Notes: generated by a model not told the origin, from the letters alone. A stretch of 64,000 bases of DNA from RBG-16-64-13 sp963718375 (GCA_963718375.1 CAVQZD010000005.1:248001-312000); one strand, 5' to 3'. Positions 21,851 to 31,239 are shown, numbered from the stretch's first letter. Numbers and translations: made by a program.

Positions 21851-23104
21851 CTATTCGAATCTCACAAACTTGCGCTTGCCGACCTGCAACACCAAGCCCC
21901 TCAGAGCGGCCGCGTCCACTTCGGAGGCCGGGTCGGAAACCACTTCGCCTCCCAATTTGACGCCACCCTGCAGTATCACCCGCCTAGCCTCCCCGTTCGA
22001 CGCGACCAGGCCCAAGGCCGTCAGCAGTCTCGGGATCCACACCCGACCCTCCTGCATCGCGTCCTTGGGTATGGTCACCGCTTCGATCTGCTCGGGCTGC
22101 TCCTTCTCCTTGAACACACGGTCGAAATGGGACCGCGCATCGGCAGCAGCCGTCGACCCCTGGTACAGTGCCGCAATGCGCTCCGCCAGGTCGCGCTTCG
22201 CGACCGCGGGATGGTATTCACCGGACGAAAGCCGTTTCTCGACGTCTTCTAACTCGGCCTTGCTCGCTCCAGTAAGCAGCCGCCAGTACGTAGACATCGC
22301 CGTATCGGGTATCGACATGACTTTGCCGAATATCTCCTCGGCCGATTCGTCGATGCCTATGTAGTTGCCGTAGGACTTGGACATCTTCTGCTCGCCGTCA
22401 GTGCCCACGAGCAATGGCATCGTCATCACGCTCTGCCCTGCCAGCCCATATGACTCCATGATCGGGCGGCCCATCAGCAGATTGAACTTCTGATCGGTCC
22501 CCCCCAGTTCGATGTCCGCCTTGACCGCCACACTGTCATAGCCTTGCAGCAGGGGGTACATGAACTCCAGCATGGAGATAGGCTCGTTGCTCTCGTAGCG
22601 CTTGGAGAAGTCGTCCCTTTCCAGCATCCTTGCGACGGTCACCGTAGACGTCAGGCGCAGGACCTCACCCATGGCCAATCTCCCGAGCCAATCGGAATTG
22701 CTGACCAGTTCGGCGCGGTCCATGTCCAGCACCTTGGCCGCCTGCTCTACATAGGTCTGTGCGTTCCTATGCAACTCCTCGTCCGTCAGGGTCGGTCGCG
22801 TCTTCGACCGCCCCGAAGGGTCGCCGACCTTGCCTGTGAAATCGCCGATCAGGAGAACGGCAACATGCCCGAATGACTGAAACTGCGCTAACTTGCGCAA
22901 GACGACAGTGTGACCAAGATGTATGTCCGGGGCCGTGGGATCCACGCCCAGCTTGACCCGCAAAGGCCGCCCTTCAGCGCGTGAATGCGCGAGCTGTTCG
23001 AGCAGACCTCCTTCGGGGAGGACGTCAACGGCGCCGTGAGTGAGTTCCTCCCACTCCCGCTTCACCGCAGCCGGCACCTTCTCGCTATTGCTCCCCTCAG
23101 CCAT
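21851..23104 (-). CDS. tyrS: Tyrosyl-tRNA synthetase
   Basis: TyrRS is a class I synthetase that charges tRNA-Tyr. The 417-residue protein has the HIGH-like motif in DPTAPDIHLGHTVVL and KMSKS in MSKSYGNYIGI. The tyrosine-binding block GGTDQKFNLLMGR and a C-terminal S4 domain (RVWIPRLLTALGLVASNGEARRVI and onward) complete it. The HLGH form and the long connection place it in the TyrZ-type subgroup. No T-box leader is visible; the gene lies 38 bases after the NIF3-like gene. Confidence 0.96.
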   Translation of the reverse strand: MAEGSNSEKVPAAVKREWEELTHGAVDVLPEGGLLEQLAHSRAEGRPLRVKLGVDPTAPDIHLGHTVVLRKLAQFQSFGHVAVLLIGDFTGKVGDPSGRSKTRPTLTDEELHRNAQTYVEQAAKVLDMDRAELVSNSDWLGRLAMGEVLRLTSTVTVARMLERDDFSKRYESNEPISMLEFMYPLLQGYDSVAVKADIELGGTDQKFNLLMGRPIMESYGLAGQSVMTMPLLVGTDGEQKMSKSYGNYIGIDESAEEIFGKVMSIPDTAMSTYWRLLTGASKAELEDVEKRLSSGEYHPAVAKRDLAERIAALYQGSTAAADARSHFDRVFKEKEQPEQIEAVTIPKDAMQEGRVWIPRLLTALGLVASNGEARRVILQGGVKLGGEVVSDPASEVDAAALRGLVLQVGKRKFVRFE

Positions 23105-23142
23105 CCCCTACCTCCCGCGCGGCAGAATACCACGCGCTCTGT

Positions 23143-24099
23143 TCAAGCCCGGCTCACCCTGGTGAAGCCGGAACACGTCATTATCTCAACTCCGGCACGC
23201 TCGAGCTCGTCAAGCACAAGGTTCATGCCGAGAGAGTCTGACGACATGTGGCCTGCTATCACGACGTTCATGTGCTCGGCTTTCGCCTTCTTACGGTGCT
23301 CTTCGTTCATGTGCATGCCCACGATAGTGCCTACTCCTGAAGCAGCTAGTCTGACTATCGATTCGACCGGACCCGAGGTGCCTCCCGTCATGTCGACCAT
23401 GATCCTTCCGGTGCGCCTGCTGCCGTCCCCCTCAAAGATCGTGGGGCCGGTACCTTGCAGCACGGCTTCGTGATACTCGGGTATCTCCTTCAGTTCGTCG
23501 ATCAGTTCCCCGACCGTGGTATCGGCGCTGAGTGCGTCACATCTCTCCTGCAAGAACTTGTTGACGTTGTTGTCCGCCGGCGTGTGACAGCACATGAACG
23601 GAAACCCCATGAGCTTGGCCGCATCGATACACCGCTGCGTGTTGCTGGGATGGATGGCCCTGGTTATCTCGGCCATCCGCTCGGCCATGACTGCGTCACC
23701 GAAAGCGATAGGCACCCCGAAGGTGCGCCAGATGTCCGCCTGCACGTCCATCACCTCTTCGAGTCGTGCCACAGCTCTGCCTTCGGGATGGTGCGCGAGC
23801 AGCAAGTCGATCTGCGCCCCCCCATTGTTGAGCGCATGCCCAAGCATGACCTCCCCCACCTCGATGTCTATGCCCACCAGGACCTTCTTCACTTCCTCAT
23901 CGCCACTGCCGACAAGGATCCTGGTGTCAGCGAACGGATTGGTCAAAGACTCCCTGTCGAACTCCCAGCGCTTCTTCTCGGGGAGTTCCTCCAGTTCTTT
24001 CTTGGCCTGCCTCAGCACCCGCTCTATGCCGTCGACCCCCCTGGGGTCTGCTGCGATCCCCGACCTATATGCCATCTCGTACAGAGCGCGAAGCTTCAT
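23143..24099 (-). CDS. NIF3-like metal-binding protein (divergent paralog)
   Basis: This 318-residue protein matches the NIF3 pattern in outline. Metal-ligand candidates are the His pair in LLLAHHPEG, the His in CCHTPADNN, and the C-terminal GHMSSDSLGMNLVLDELERAG block. A helical N-terminal extension of about 60 residues (MKLRALYEMAYRSGIAADPR onward) precedes it. The activity of NIF3 proteins is not settled; they form metal-binding rings and some hydrolyse phosphate compounds. The classical family member is encoded separately at 41175-42281, so this genome has at least two. The start overlaps the glycosylase stop by four bases. Confidence 0.8.
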   Translation of the reverse strand: MKLRALYEMAYRSGIAADPRGVDGIERVLRQAKKELEELPEKKRWEFDRESLTNPFADTRILVGSGDEEVKKVLVGIDIEVGEVMLGHALNNGGAQIDLLLAHHPEGRAVARLEEVMDVQADIWRTFGVPIAFGDAVMAERMAEITRAIHPSNTQRCIDAAKLMGFPFMCCHTPADNNVNKFLQERCDALSADTTVGELIDELKEIPEYHEAVLQGTGPTIFEGDGSRRTGRIMVDMTGGTSGPVESIVRLAASGVGTIVGMHMNEEHRKKAKAEHMNVVIAGHMSSDSLGMNLVLDELERAGVEIMTCSGFTRVSRA

Positions 24100-24734
24100 C
24101 TGTGGCCCCTCTCACTTCTTGTCACTTGCCCACTGACGTGGGAGCTGCCGACCATGTGGTGCCGCAGGAGTAGGTCCCTCCCCTTGGAGATACCGATCCG
24201 CGGCGTCCGTGCCACCAGCGGGCGTACCCCGTCGTCCAACACGAGCACCCCGGATGTCGGTCCTAGCTGTCGCCCACTAAGCTCAAGCCCGATACCAAGT
24301 GCCCGTCCCACCACACCTGGACCCCGTGCGCCCGACACCCCCGCGTGCGACCCCGTGGTCTGCAGGGGCTCGTAGGCTCTCACCAGTACGGCCGACCCCA
24401 CTCCCACTTCGTCGCACACGAAGTTCAGCAGATGATGCATACCGTAGCTGAGGAACACATAGATGTCACCTGCATGACCGAACATGGCCGCATTCCGCCT
24501 GGTCAGACCCGGCGCGGAATGAGAAGCCGGGTCCCCGACCGGGAGATAAGCCTCCACCTCGCTGAGTCGCCCCCCTCCAAAGCCCGCGCGCCACAGTATT
24601 TTGCCGACGAGATCGGCCGCGACTTCACTCGATGTGCGGGAGAAGAATGAAGCCGGTAGTGCGACCCCCTCCGGCATCCACGCGTCGACTCGCTCCTGCT
24701 CGTCGACACCGGCATGCGTTTGGCCACCAACCAT
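24096..24734 (-). CDS. 3-methyladenine DNA glycosylase (AAG/Mpg family)
   Basis: Monofunctional glycosylases of this family flip out and remove alkylated purines and hypoxanthine. Signatures in the 212-residue protein are VAADLVGKILWR, the catalytic-glutamate block RLSEVEAYLPVGDPASHSAPGLTRRN, and GDIYVFLSYGMHHLLNFV. ARGPGVVGRALGI and a C-terminal PRIGISKGRD follow. The conserved tyrosine is in SYGMH. The start at ATG 24734 lacks a clear ribosome binding site; ATG 24677, which directly precedes the conserved part, is an alternative. It overlaps the following gene by four bases. Confidence 0.92.
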   Translation of the reverse strand: MVGGQTHAGVDEQERVDAWMPEGVALPASFFSRTSSEVAADLVGKILWRAGFGGGRLSEVEAYLPVGDPASHSAPGLTRRNAAMFGHAGDIYVFLSYGMHHLLNFVCDEVGVGSAVLVRAYEPLQTTGSHAGVSGARGPGVVGRALGIGLELSGRQLGPTSGVLVLDDGVRPLVARTPRIGISKGRDLLLRHHMVGSSHVSGQVTRSERGHR

Positions 24735-24780
24735 GCGGCCATATTATCAGCAGCGCGTGCGCGTCGGCTGCCCTTCTACC

Positions 24781-26205
24781 TTAGGACTCCAAGCTGCCCA
24801 CGAGACCTGAGAGCACGGCCCGGGCCAGCGCCAGCTGCTCCTCCACTCGCACGGGGGAAGTACCGCCGGGGGAGACCTTGGCTTCGATCACCCGTTCCAG
24901 GTCGACAACCTCGTAATAGGACTCGTCGAACAGAGGGCTGAGTGCCTGCAGTTCACTCATCTGCGCGCTCGAAAGTGGCCGGCTCTCTACCGCCAGGGTG
25001 GCCACCAGTCGTCCCACGACTCGGTGCGCATCCCGGAAGGGCAGTCCCTTGCTCACAAGGTAGTCAGCCACGTCTGTGGCCTGAGCGTATCCGCCCTCGG
25101 CGGCCTCGCGACCCTTCTGCGCGTCGAAGGTCAGCGAAGCCACCATGGCCGTCATCGCCTCCAGGCACAAGTCGAGCTCTTCCCGGCTCGCGAACACGTA
25201 AGGCTTGTCCTCTTGAAGGTCGCTGTTGTAGGCGAGCGGCAGTCCCTTGACCACGCCTCCCAGGCCCTGAAGCCGTGCCAGGAAGCCAGACGCCTTGCTG
25301 CGGACTAGCTCAGCACCGTCAGCGTTCCGCTTCTGCGGCATGATGCTCGAGCCCGAGGTCCATTCGTCGGGCAGGGACGCCAAGCCGAACTCAGCGGTAG
25401 TCCAGAGAACGATCTCACCGGCCAGCCTCGACAGCGTAAGCGACGCGCTGGCTGCGATCGCCAGATACGCGAACGGGTTGTCTCGGGCGGCAACGGCGTC
25501 CATGGCATTGGGGGCGATCCTCTCGAAGCCCAGTCGTGCCGCGACCCACTCCCTATCCAGGGGATAGTTGACGCCGGCCAGCGCACCGGCCCCCAGCGGC
25601 ATCTGAAGTGCATCCCGCCAATCCGCCAGCCTACGGCATTCCCGCTCCAGAGCGAAGAAGTAGGCCAACAGGTGGTGTGCCACCAGCACTGGTTGGGCTC
25701 GCTGCATATGCGTGTATCCGGGGATGATGACGTTCTTGTTCTTCTGCGCCTGGTCCAGGAGCGCCGCCATCAGTTCTGAGATACGAGCCCTGTGTCCGTC
25801 TACCGCGTCCATAAGATACAGATGCAGATCAAGGATCACCTGATCGTTGCGGCTGCGGCCCGTATGCATCTTGCCTGCCACCGGACCGATGAGCTCTGTC
25901 AGGCGTCGCTCTATGGCCATGTGTATGTCCTCGTCGGATAGGCTCCACGAGAACGAGCCCTCAGCGACCTCGCCGCTGATCTGCTCCAGCCCACCTAGGA
26001 TCTGCCCACACTCGCCGTCGGTCAGCACGCCGATCCGCTCGAGCATGCGCACGTGTGCCTCTGAACCCTGGATGTCATAGGGCGCGAGGACGTAGTCGAA
26101 CGGGATAGACGCATGCAGTCGGTCGAACAACTCGGCCGAGTCGGCCGCGAAGCGCCCTCCCCACGGCTTGGCGGTCCCGCCTGGCTTGTCCTGGTCTTGG
26201 CTCAC
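24781..26205 (-). CDS. argH: Argininosuccinate lyase
   Basis: ArgH splits argininosuccinate into arginine and fumarate, the last step of the pathway. The GTG start at 26205 overlaps the argG stop by four bases and gives 474 residues beginning near KPWGGRF, the family start. Key blocks are DEDIHMAIERRL, TGRSRNDQV, the HTHLQRAQP-like segment TPGYTHMQRAQPV (as IPGYTHMQRAQP), and the signature loop GSSIMPQKRNADGAEL with its catalytic serine. It ends the arginine operon. Confidence 0.96.
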   Translation of the reverse strand: MSQDQDKPGGTAKPWGGRFAADSAELFDRLHASIPFDYVLAPYDIQGSEAHVRMLERIGVLTDGECGQILGGLEQISGEVAEGSFSWSLSDEDIHMAIERRLTELIGPVAGKMHTGRSRNDQVILDLHLYLMDAVDGHRARISELMAALLDQAQKNKNVIIPGYTHMQRAQPVLVAHHLLAYFFALERECRRLADWRDALQMPLGAGALAGVNYPLDREWVAARLGFERIAPNAMDAVAARDNPFAYLAIAASASLTLSRLAGEIVLWTTAEFGLASLPDEWTSGSSIMPQKRNADGAELVRSKASGFLARLQGLGGVVKGLPLAYNSDLQEDKPYVFASREELDLCLEAMTAMVASLTFDAQKGREAAEGGYAQATDVADYLVSKGLPFRDAHRVVGRLVATLAVESRPLSSAQMSELQALSPLFDESYYEVVDLERVIEAKVSPGGTSPVRVEEQLALARAVLSGLVGSLES

Positions 26206-27404
26206 AAGAGACCATCCCGCTTGCGCGCCCATACCTCCAGAGGCAGGCCCCACAGGTGGATGAAGCCGACGGCCGTCTCATGCTTGAACTCATCGCCAGA
26301 GCCGTATGTGGCCAACTCGTCGACGTACAGGGAGTTCGGCGAGCGCCGCCCGACCGTGCGGCACGAACCCTTGAAGTACTGCAGCCGCACCTCTCCGCTG
26401 ACGCGCTCTTGACTCTTGTCGATGAACGCCCGCAGACACTCCGCCAGCGGTGAGAACCACAGCCCGTCGTATATCAACTCTGTCAGCCGCTGATCTATGG
26501 ATGTCTTGAAGTGCTGCAACTCGCGGGTAAGGGTGAGATCTTCGAGATCACGATGCGCCATGATCAGTGACAGAGAGCCGGGTACCTCATACACTTCGCG
26601 ACTCTTGATACCCACCAACCGGTTCTCCACCATGTCCACCCGCCCAAAGCCGTGCGCCCCGGCGATCTTGTCAAGGCTCTCAACCAGTTCCACGGGCCCC
26701 ATCACCCGACCATTGAGCGAGACAGGGATCCCCGCCTCCATGGCGACCACCACTTCCTCGGGCTCATCCGGCGCCAGTCTCGGGTCGACGGTGAACTGAA
26801 AGGCGCCTTCTGGGGCAGCTGCCCAGGGGTCCTCGAGCTCTCCGCATTCGATGGCCCGGCCCCACAGGTTCTCGTCGATCGAATAGGGGTTCTTCTTGCT
26901 CAAAGGCAGATCGATGCCCCGCTCGGCCAAGTAGTCCAATAGCTCAGGCCGAGTCATGTTCCACTCACGCGCAGGGCCGAGGACCTTGACGGACGGGTCG
27001 ATGCAGCGGACCGACACGTCGATACGCACCTGGTCATTACCCTTTGCCGTGCAGCCGTGTGCAACCACCTTCGCGCCGTGCTGCTGGGCCACCTCGACCA
27101 TCTTCTTGGCTATGAGTGGCCGCGAGAGTGCTGAGTGCAGTGGATAGCGACCCTCGTACAGCGCGTTGGCCTGAAGGGCCGGGAACGCGAAGTCGCGCAA
27201 GAACTCGTCCTTCGCATCCACCACTATCGACTCCACGGCGCCCGCCGTCAGGGCGCGCTGACGCAGTCCTTCCACATCCTTCATCCGACCCACATCCACC
27301 AGCACGGCGACGATATCGTAGCCGTACTTCTCTTTCATGTATGGGACCAGGGCGGAAGTATCCAGTCCTCCTGAATAGGCGAGAACGCATTTCTCTGGAC
27401 TCAT
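26202..27404 (-). CDS. argG: Argininosuccinate synthase
   Basis: ArgG joins citrulline and aspartate using ATP. The start at ATG 27404 is placed nine bases after GGGAGG; an ATG three codons earlier is too close to that site. The 400-residue protein begins SPEKCVLAYSGGLDTSALV with the PP-loop SGGLDTS and continues with GCTAKGNDQVRID, SKKNPYSIDENLWGR and SREVYEVPG. It overlaps argH and lies just after argR. Confidence 0.96.
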   Translation of the reverse strand: MSPEKCVLAYSGGLDTSALVPYMKEKYGYDIVAVLVDVGRMKDVEGLRQRALTAGAVESIVVDAKDEFLRDFAFPALQANALYEGRYPLHSALSRPLIAKKMVEVAQQHGAKVVAHGCTAKGNDQVRIDVSVRCIDPSVKVLGPAREWNMTRPELLDYLAERGIDLPLSKKNPYSIDENLWGRAIECGELEDPWAAAPEGAFQFTVDPRLAPDEPEEVVVAMEAGIPVSLNGRVMGPVELVESLDKIAGAHGFGRVDMVENRLVGIKSREVYEVPGSLSLIMAHRDLEDLTLTRELQHFKTSIDQRLTELIYDGLWFSPLAECLRAFIDKSQERVSGEVRLQYFKGSCRTVGRRSPNSLYVDELATYGSGDEFKHETAVGFIHLWGLPLEVWARKRDGLL

Positions 27405-27409
27405 CTCTC

Positions 27410-27868
27410 TCATCCTCCCAATTCTTTCAGGTACTCGCTGACAGTGTCCGCCTCGACCCTGCCAGGACATACGACTATCACGGTGTCGTCACCGGCCACA
27501 CATCCCAGGATAGACTCGTGCTCCAGTTCATCCACGACCCGTCCCAGTCCCGGGGCCGCTCCCGGATCGCACCTCAGCACCAACAGGTTCTGCGCGATTC
27601 TGATGCCCCTGCCGAACTCGCTCAGCATGCGCGCACATGCCGCCCTTGTGTCCAGTCTGGATCCACCCGTCACCGCGTTCGCGTACTTCACCGTCCCTCC
27701 GCCGTCCCGGGTCTTCTGAAACCCAAGCTCCATCAGGTCCCGGCTCACGGTCGCTTGGGTGACCTCACATCCCTCTGCCGCAAGGGCGGAAACCACGTCC
27801 TGCTGGCTCGCAACTGGTGTCTCGCTGAGCACACGCTGTATCAACTGCTGTCGTTGGCGTTTGTTCAC
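27410..27868 (-). CDS. argR: Arginine repressor
   Basis: ArgR is a hexameric winged-helix repressor that binds paired ARG boxes when arginine is present. The 152-residue protein has the N-terminal DNA-binding domain with TQATVSRDLMELG near residue 40, and the C-terminal oligomerisation and arginine-binding domain with LGCVAGDDTVIVVCPG. It lies inside the operon it should control, between argB and argG. A candidate operator precedes argC at 31206-31238. Confidence 0.95.
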   Translation of the reverse strand: MNKRQRQQLIQRVLSETPVASQQDVVSALAAEGCEVTQATVSRDLMELGFQKTRDGGGTVKYANAVTGGSRLDTRAACARMLSEFGRGIRIAQNLLVLRCDPGAAPGLGRVVDELEHESILGCVAGDDTVIVVCPGRVEADTVSEYLKELGG

Positions 27869-27916
27869 TCAGCGCCGACCCAAGTGTCGTGGATCACAAC
27901 ACGGACTCCGCACCCT

Positions 27917-28813
27917 TCAGGCCTCCCTGCCTACCGATGAGACGACCTTGGTCCCCAGGCCTGCGTCGTCGGTCATGATCTCCAGCAACACCGAGTGAGG
28001 TACCCGTCCATCGATGATATGCGCAGCTCGCACCCCTCCACCCAGCGCCTCCATCACCGCCTCGAGCTTGGGGATCATACCTTCAGACACTTCTCCCGCC
28101 TCGATCATCGCGCCGATCTCCTCCACCGTGCATTCGGACACCACGCTCGCCTCGTCCGACACATCGCGAAGCAATCCGGCGACGTCGGTCAGGAATATGA
28201 CCTTCTCGGCTTTGAGAGCCGCCGCCAGTACGCCGGCCACCGTGTCCGCGTTTATGTTGTAGCTCCTGCCTTCCGGACCCACGCCCACCGATGCCACCAC
28301 AGGCACGTAGTCGGCCTCCAACAACGCCAACAGATCCACGTTGACGCTGCTCACCTGCCCGACCTGGCCCAGATCGATGACTTCGCCCTTGCTGTTCTTC
28401 TTCACCACTGGTTCTGCCTGGAGCAGAACGCCGTCATCACCGCAAAGCCCGACCGCTGCCGCGCCTTTGCTGTTGATGAGACCCACGATCTCCTTGTTGA
28501 CCTTGCCCACCAGGACCATCTTTGCGATCTCCATGGTGGCGGGGTCGGTCACTCGCAGGCCGTCAACGAACTTGACCGGAAGATCGAGCCGCTTCATGTA
28601 GGCGGTGATCTCCGCTCCTCCACCATGCACGATGATGGGGCGTATCCCGACGAACCTGAGCATGGCGATGTCTGTGGCGAACTCATCCTTGAGGTCCGCC
28701 GAACTCATCGCCGCGCCGCCGTATTTGATCACCATGGTGGACCCGCTGAACATGCGGATGTATGGCAGCGACTCGAGTAGGGTCTCTACGCGCTTGCGAT
28801 AGATGTCACGCAT
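27917..28813 (-). CDS. argB: Acetylglutamate kinase
   Basis: ArgB phosphorylates N-acetylglutamate. The 298-residue protein shows the amino acid kinase signatures VIKYGGAAMSS, RPIIVHGGGAEI, GLVGKVN-like LVGKVNKEIVGLI, NINADTVAGVLAAALKAEKVIFLTDV (split here as VIFLTDVAG) and SEGMIPKLEAVMEALGGGV. The last block is linked to arginine-sensitive members, so feedback inhibition is likely. It lies 15 bases after argJ. The 48 bases before argR carry no other gene; argD, which often follows argB, is absent. Confidence 0.96.
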   Translation of the reverse strand: MRDIYRKRVETLLESLPYIRMFSGSTMVIKYGGAAMSSADLKDEFATDIAMLRFVGIRPIIVHGGGAEITAYMKRLDLPVKFVDGLRVTDPATMEIAKMVLVGKVNKEIVGLINSKGAAAVGLCGDDGVLLQAEPVVKKNSKGEVIDLGQVGQVSSVNVDLLALLEADYVPVVASVGVGPEGRSYNINADTVAGVLAAALKAEKVIFLTDVAGLLRDVSDEASVVSECTVEEIGAMIEAGEVSEGMIPKLEAVMEALGGGVRAAHIIDGRVPHSVLLEIMTDDAGLGTKVVSSVGREA

Positions 28814-28828
28814 GGCTCCTCGAATCTC

Positions 28829-30139
28829 CTAGGTGTGATACTCGGCGTTGATGGTTATGTACTCATGCCCCATGTCGGCGAAGAACACCTGCGCCGAGCT
28901 TTCGCCCAGCCCCAGATCGAGCTTCATATCGACCTCCGCCATCTTCATCTCGGCCGCCATGTGCGCTTTCCCGCCCCGGCCCACAGCGCATGCAGCGCCT
29001 TTCTCCACTACGCTGACCCCGCACAACTGCATGGCCGCATCAGGCAGAGAGCGACCCGCCAACTCGGCACCCGCCGAGCTCATGACGCGGCCCCAATTGG
29101 CGTCACCGCCATGCATCGCGGTCTTCACCAGCGGCGAGTCGGCGATGGCGCGGGCCACCCGTATGGCCATGCCCTTCGACGCGGCGCCCGTCACCCGCAG
29201 ACGGATGACCTTGGTCGCACCCTCACCATCCGCGACCATCATCAGTGCCAGCCTCAGGAGCACCGCCTCGAGGGCCACCCCTATCCGTTTCAAAGCCGCG
29301 GCGTCAGGCTTCACACCAGACGCGCCACTCGCCAGAAGGAACACGGCGTCATTGGTGCTCATCTCGCCATCGACCGTGACTTGGTTGAAGGACCGGTCCA
29401 CAGATGACTTAAGCAAGTCCTTTGCCTGCTTGCGGCTAAGGACGGCGTCGGTGGTCACGAAACAGAGCATGGTCGCCATGGCGGGGGAGATCATGCCTGC
29501 GCCCTTTGCACACGCACCGATGCGCACCACTCCCTTCTCCGTGACTACGGAGCCGGCACACATCTTGGCAAAGCGGTCTGTGGTCAGGATACTCTTGGCA
29601 AAATGCCCTCCGCCGTCCGCCGTCAGTTGTGAAGCAGCCTCACGAGCAGCTACCGACACGCGCATACGGTCCAACTGCACGCCGATGATCCCTGTTGAGG
29701 CCACCCCGACCTCACCGGGCGCAAGCGCCAATACTTCTGCAGCGGCCTCCTGCGCCGCCCGCGCAGCATGTATGCCCTGTTCGCCAGTGCAAGCGTTCGC
29801 GTTGCCGCTATTGACTACCACGGCCTTCATCCCACCGAGATCACACTCATCACGAACAACCACCACGGGTGCGGCGGCGAACGCGTTGGTAGTGAGCATG
29901 GCGGAAGAGACCGCCTTCTCTCGCCACTCCGACGAGACAGCCAAGACTCCGATATCCGGCCGGCCGCTCTCCTTGAGACCACCGGCTATGCCACTGGCTA
30001 CGAATCCCCGTGCGAACGTCGGCCCCTCGGACTCCCCACCTGGCTCAGCAAGTTCGAAGTCTTTAGGGAAGTCGAGGAAACGTGAGTGCGCAGGCGCTAT
30101 GACCACCGGATGGTCCGGTCCGCCCCGGAGCACATTCAT
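28829..30139 (-). CDS. argJ: Glutamate N-acetyltransferase / amino-acid acetyltransferase
   Basis: ArgJ transfers the acetyl group from acetylornithine back to glutamate, making the pathway cyclic; some members also use acetyl-CoA. The start at ATG 30139 overlaps the argC stop as ATGA and gives 436 residues; longer readings upstream lie antisense in character and have no match. The self-cleavage region reads VASTGIIGVQLD, with the nucleophilic Thr, and the preceding KAVVVNSGNANACTG and the later TVDGEMSTND and GGDANWGRV are diagnostic. The precursor should cleave at the Ser-Thr bond (normally Ala-Thr). Confidence 0.95.
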   Translation of the reverse strand: MNVLRGGPDHPVVIAPAHSRFLDFPKDFELAEPGGESEGPTFARGFVASGIAGGLKESGRPDIGVLAVSSEWREKAVSSAMLTTNAFAAAPVVVVRDECDLGGMKAVVVNSGNANACTGEQGIHAARAAQEAAAEVLALAPGEVGVASTGIIGVQLDRMRVSVAAREAASQLTADGGGHFAKSILTTDRFAKMCAGSVVTEKGVVRIGACAKGAGMISPAMATMLCFVTTDAVLSRKQAKDLLKSSVDRSFNQVTVDGEMSTNDAVFLLASGASGVKPDAAALKRIGVALEAVLLRLALMMVADGEGATKVIRLRVTGAASKGMAIRVARAIADSPLVKTAMHGGDANWGRVMSSAGAELAGRSLPDAAMQLCGVSVVEKGAACAVGRGGKAHMAAEMKMAEVDMKLDLGLGESSAQVFFADMGHEYITINAEYHT

Positions 30140-31149
30140 ACCTTCCTCCCCAAGCCGGCAGTCTCCTCCAGAGCGAACATGCAGTTCATGTTCTGCACCG
30201 CCTGGCCCGAGGCACCCTTCACCAAGTTGTCTATCACAGCGAACACCTTCACCAGGCCCGCTGCTTCGTCTTCGCGCACCGTGATGCGGCAGAAGTTGGT
30301 GCCCACGACTTCGCTCAGCGCCGGTACTTCTGTGCTCACCTCCACGAATTCTTCGTTCGCGTAGTAGGCTTGGTACTTCTCGATCCACGCCCCTGACCCG
30401 ATAGGACCCGCTTTCGGCCGGAAGTACACTGTGCTGAAGATGCCCCTGTCCACAGGAAGTAGGTGCGGGGTGAACGACACGCTCACCGGTTTGCCCGCCG
30501 CCAGCATGAGTTCCTGCAACATCTCCGCTGTATGGCGATGACCCACCTCACCGTACGCCTTGAAGTCGCCCATCACTTCGCAGAAATGCGTCTTCTGAGA
30601 GGGCGTCCTTCCGGCCCCAGAGACTCCCGACTTCGAGTCGACGATAACCCCCGTCTCGTCGATGTCGCCGGCTACAGGCAGGACGCTGAGCAGCATCGCG
30701 GTCGGGTAGCAGCCTGGGTTGGCGACCAACCGGGCCTGCGCTATCTCACACCGGTATCGTTCCGGCAGTCCAAAGACGGCTTCCCGCACCAGATCCGCCC
30801 GGGAGTGCTCGAACCCATACCACGCTGAGTACTCACCCGCATCTTTGAGACGATAGTCAGCACTGAGATCGATGACCCTGCAGCCGGCATCGACCAGTTC
30901 GCCCACGACGGTGTGCGACTCAGCGTGCGGGTAGCAGACGAAAGCGACGTCGCTCTCCGCGGCAGCGTCCACAGAGTACTGCTCGTACTCACCCGGGACG
31001 CGCAGACGAGGGAACACGTCGACCACGCGCTTGCCGCAGTATGACTTGCTCGTAAGAGTCTCGACCTCGACCTGCGGATGCCCAGACAGGATATCCGTGA
31101 GTACCTCTCCGGTATATCCGGTCGCCCCTATGATGCTCGCCTTGATCAC
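30136..31149 (-). CDS. argC: N-acetyl-gamma-glutamyl-phosphate reductase
   Basis: ArgC reduces acetylglutamyl phosphate with NADPH. GTG 31149 is chosen because GAAAGG precedes it by seven to eight bases; a GTG nine codons earlier has no such site. The 337-residue protein begins IKASIIGATGYTG, the NADP-binding motif, and carries the catalytic Cys in VANPGCYPTAM. Further blocks are SGVSGAGR and HRHTAEMLQEL. It is the first gene of argC-J-B-R-G-H, about 55 bases downstream of the predicted transcription start. Confidence 0.95.
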   Translation of the reverse strand: MIKASIIGATGYTGEVLTDILSGHPQVEVETLTSKSYCGKRVVDVFPRLRVPGEYEQYSVDAAAESDVAFVCYPHAESHTVVGELVDAGCRVIDLSADYRLKDAGEYSAWYGFEHSRADLVREAVFGLPERYRCEIAQARLVANPGCYPTAMLLSVLPVAGDIDETGVIVDSKSGVSGAGRTPSQKTHFCEVMGDFKAYGEVGHRHTAEMLQELMLAAGKPVSVSFTPHLLPVDRGIFSTVYFRPKAGPIGSGAWIEKYQAYYANEEFVEVSTEVPALSEVVGTNFCRITVREDEAAGLVKVFAVIDNLVKGASGQAVQNMNCMFALEETAGLGRKV

Positions 31150-31205
31150 GGATGCGCCTTTCTCACATAACAACACGCCATGGAATCTGCCATGGCCAGC
31201 TCATG

Positions 31206-31239
31206 GTATGAGTATACAGCGCGCCGTATGACTATGCAA
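31206..31239 (-). promoter_or_regulatory. Arginine operon promoter with paired ArgR-like operator
   Basis: On the minus strand TTGCAT (31234-31239) and TATACT (31211-31216) are separated by 17 bases. Overlapping both are two near-identical 13-mers, TGCATAGTCATAC (31226-31238) and TGTATACTCATAC (31206-31218). They differ at two positions and are offset by 20 bases, about two helical turns, which is the spacing of tandem ARG boxes. Binding here would cover the -35 and -10. The ArgR assignment is inference from spacing and context. Confidence 0.75.

Noticed and set aside
28848..30284. A 478-codon open frame on the plus strand opposite argJ
   Set aside because: It lies antisense to argJ, has low-complexity Ser/Pro/Ala-rich content, and matches no family. 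Long antisense frames are expected in GC-rich DNA.
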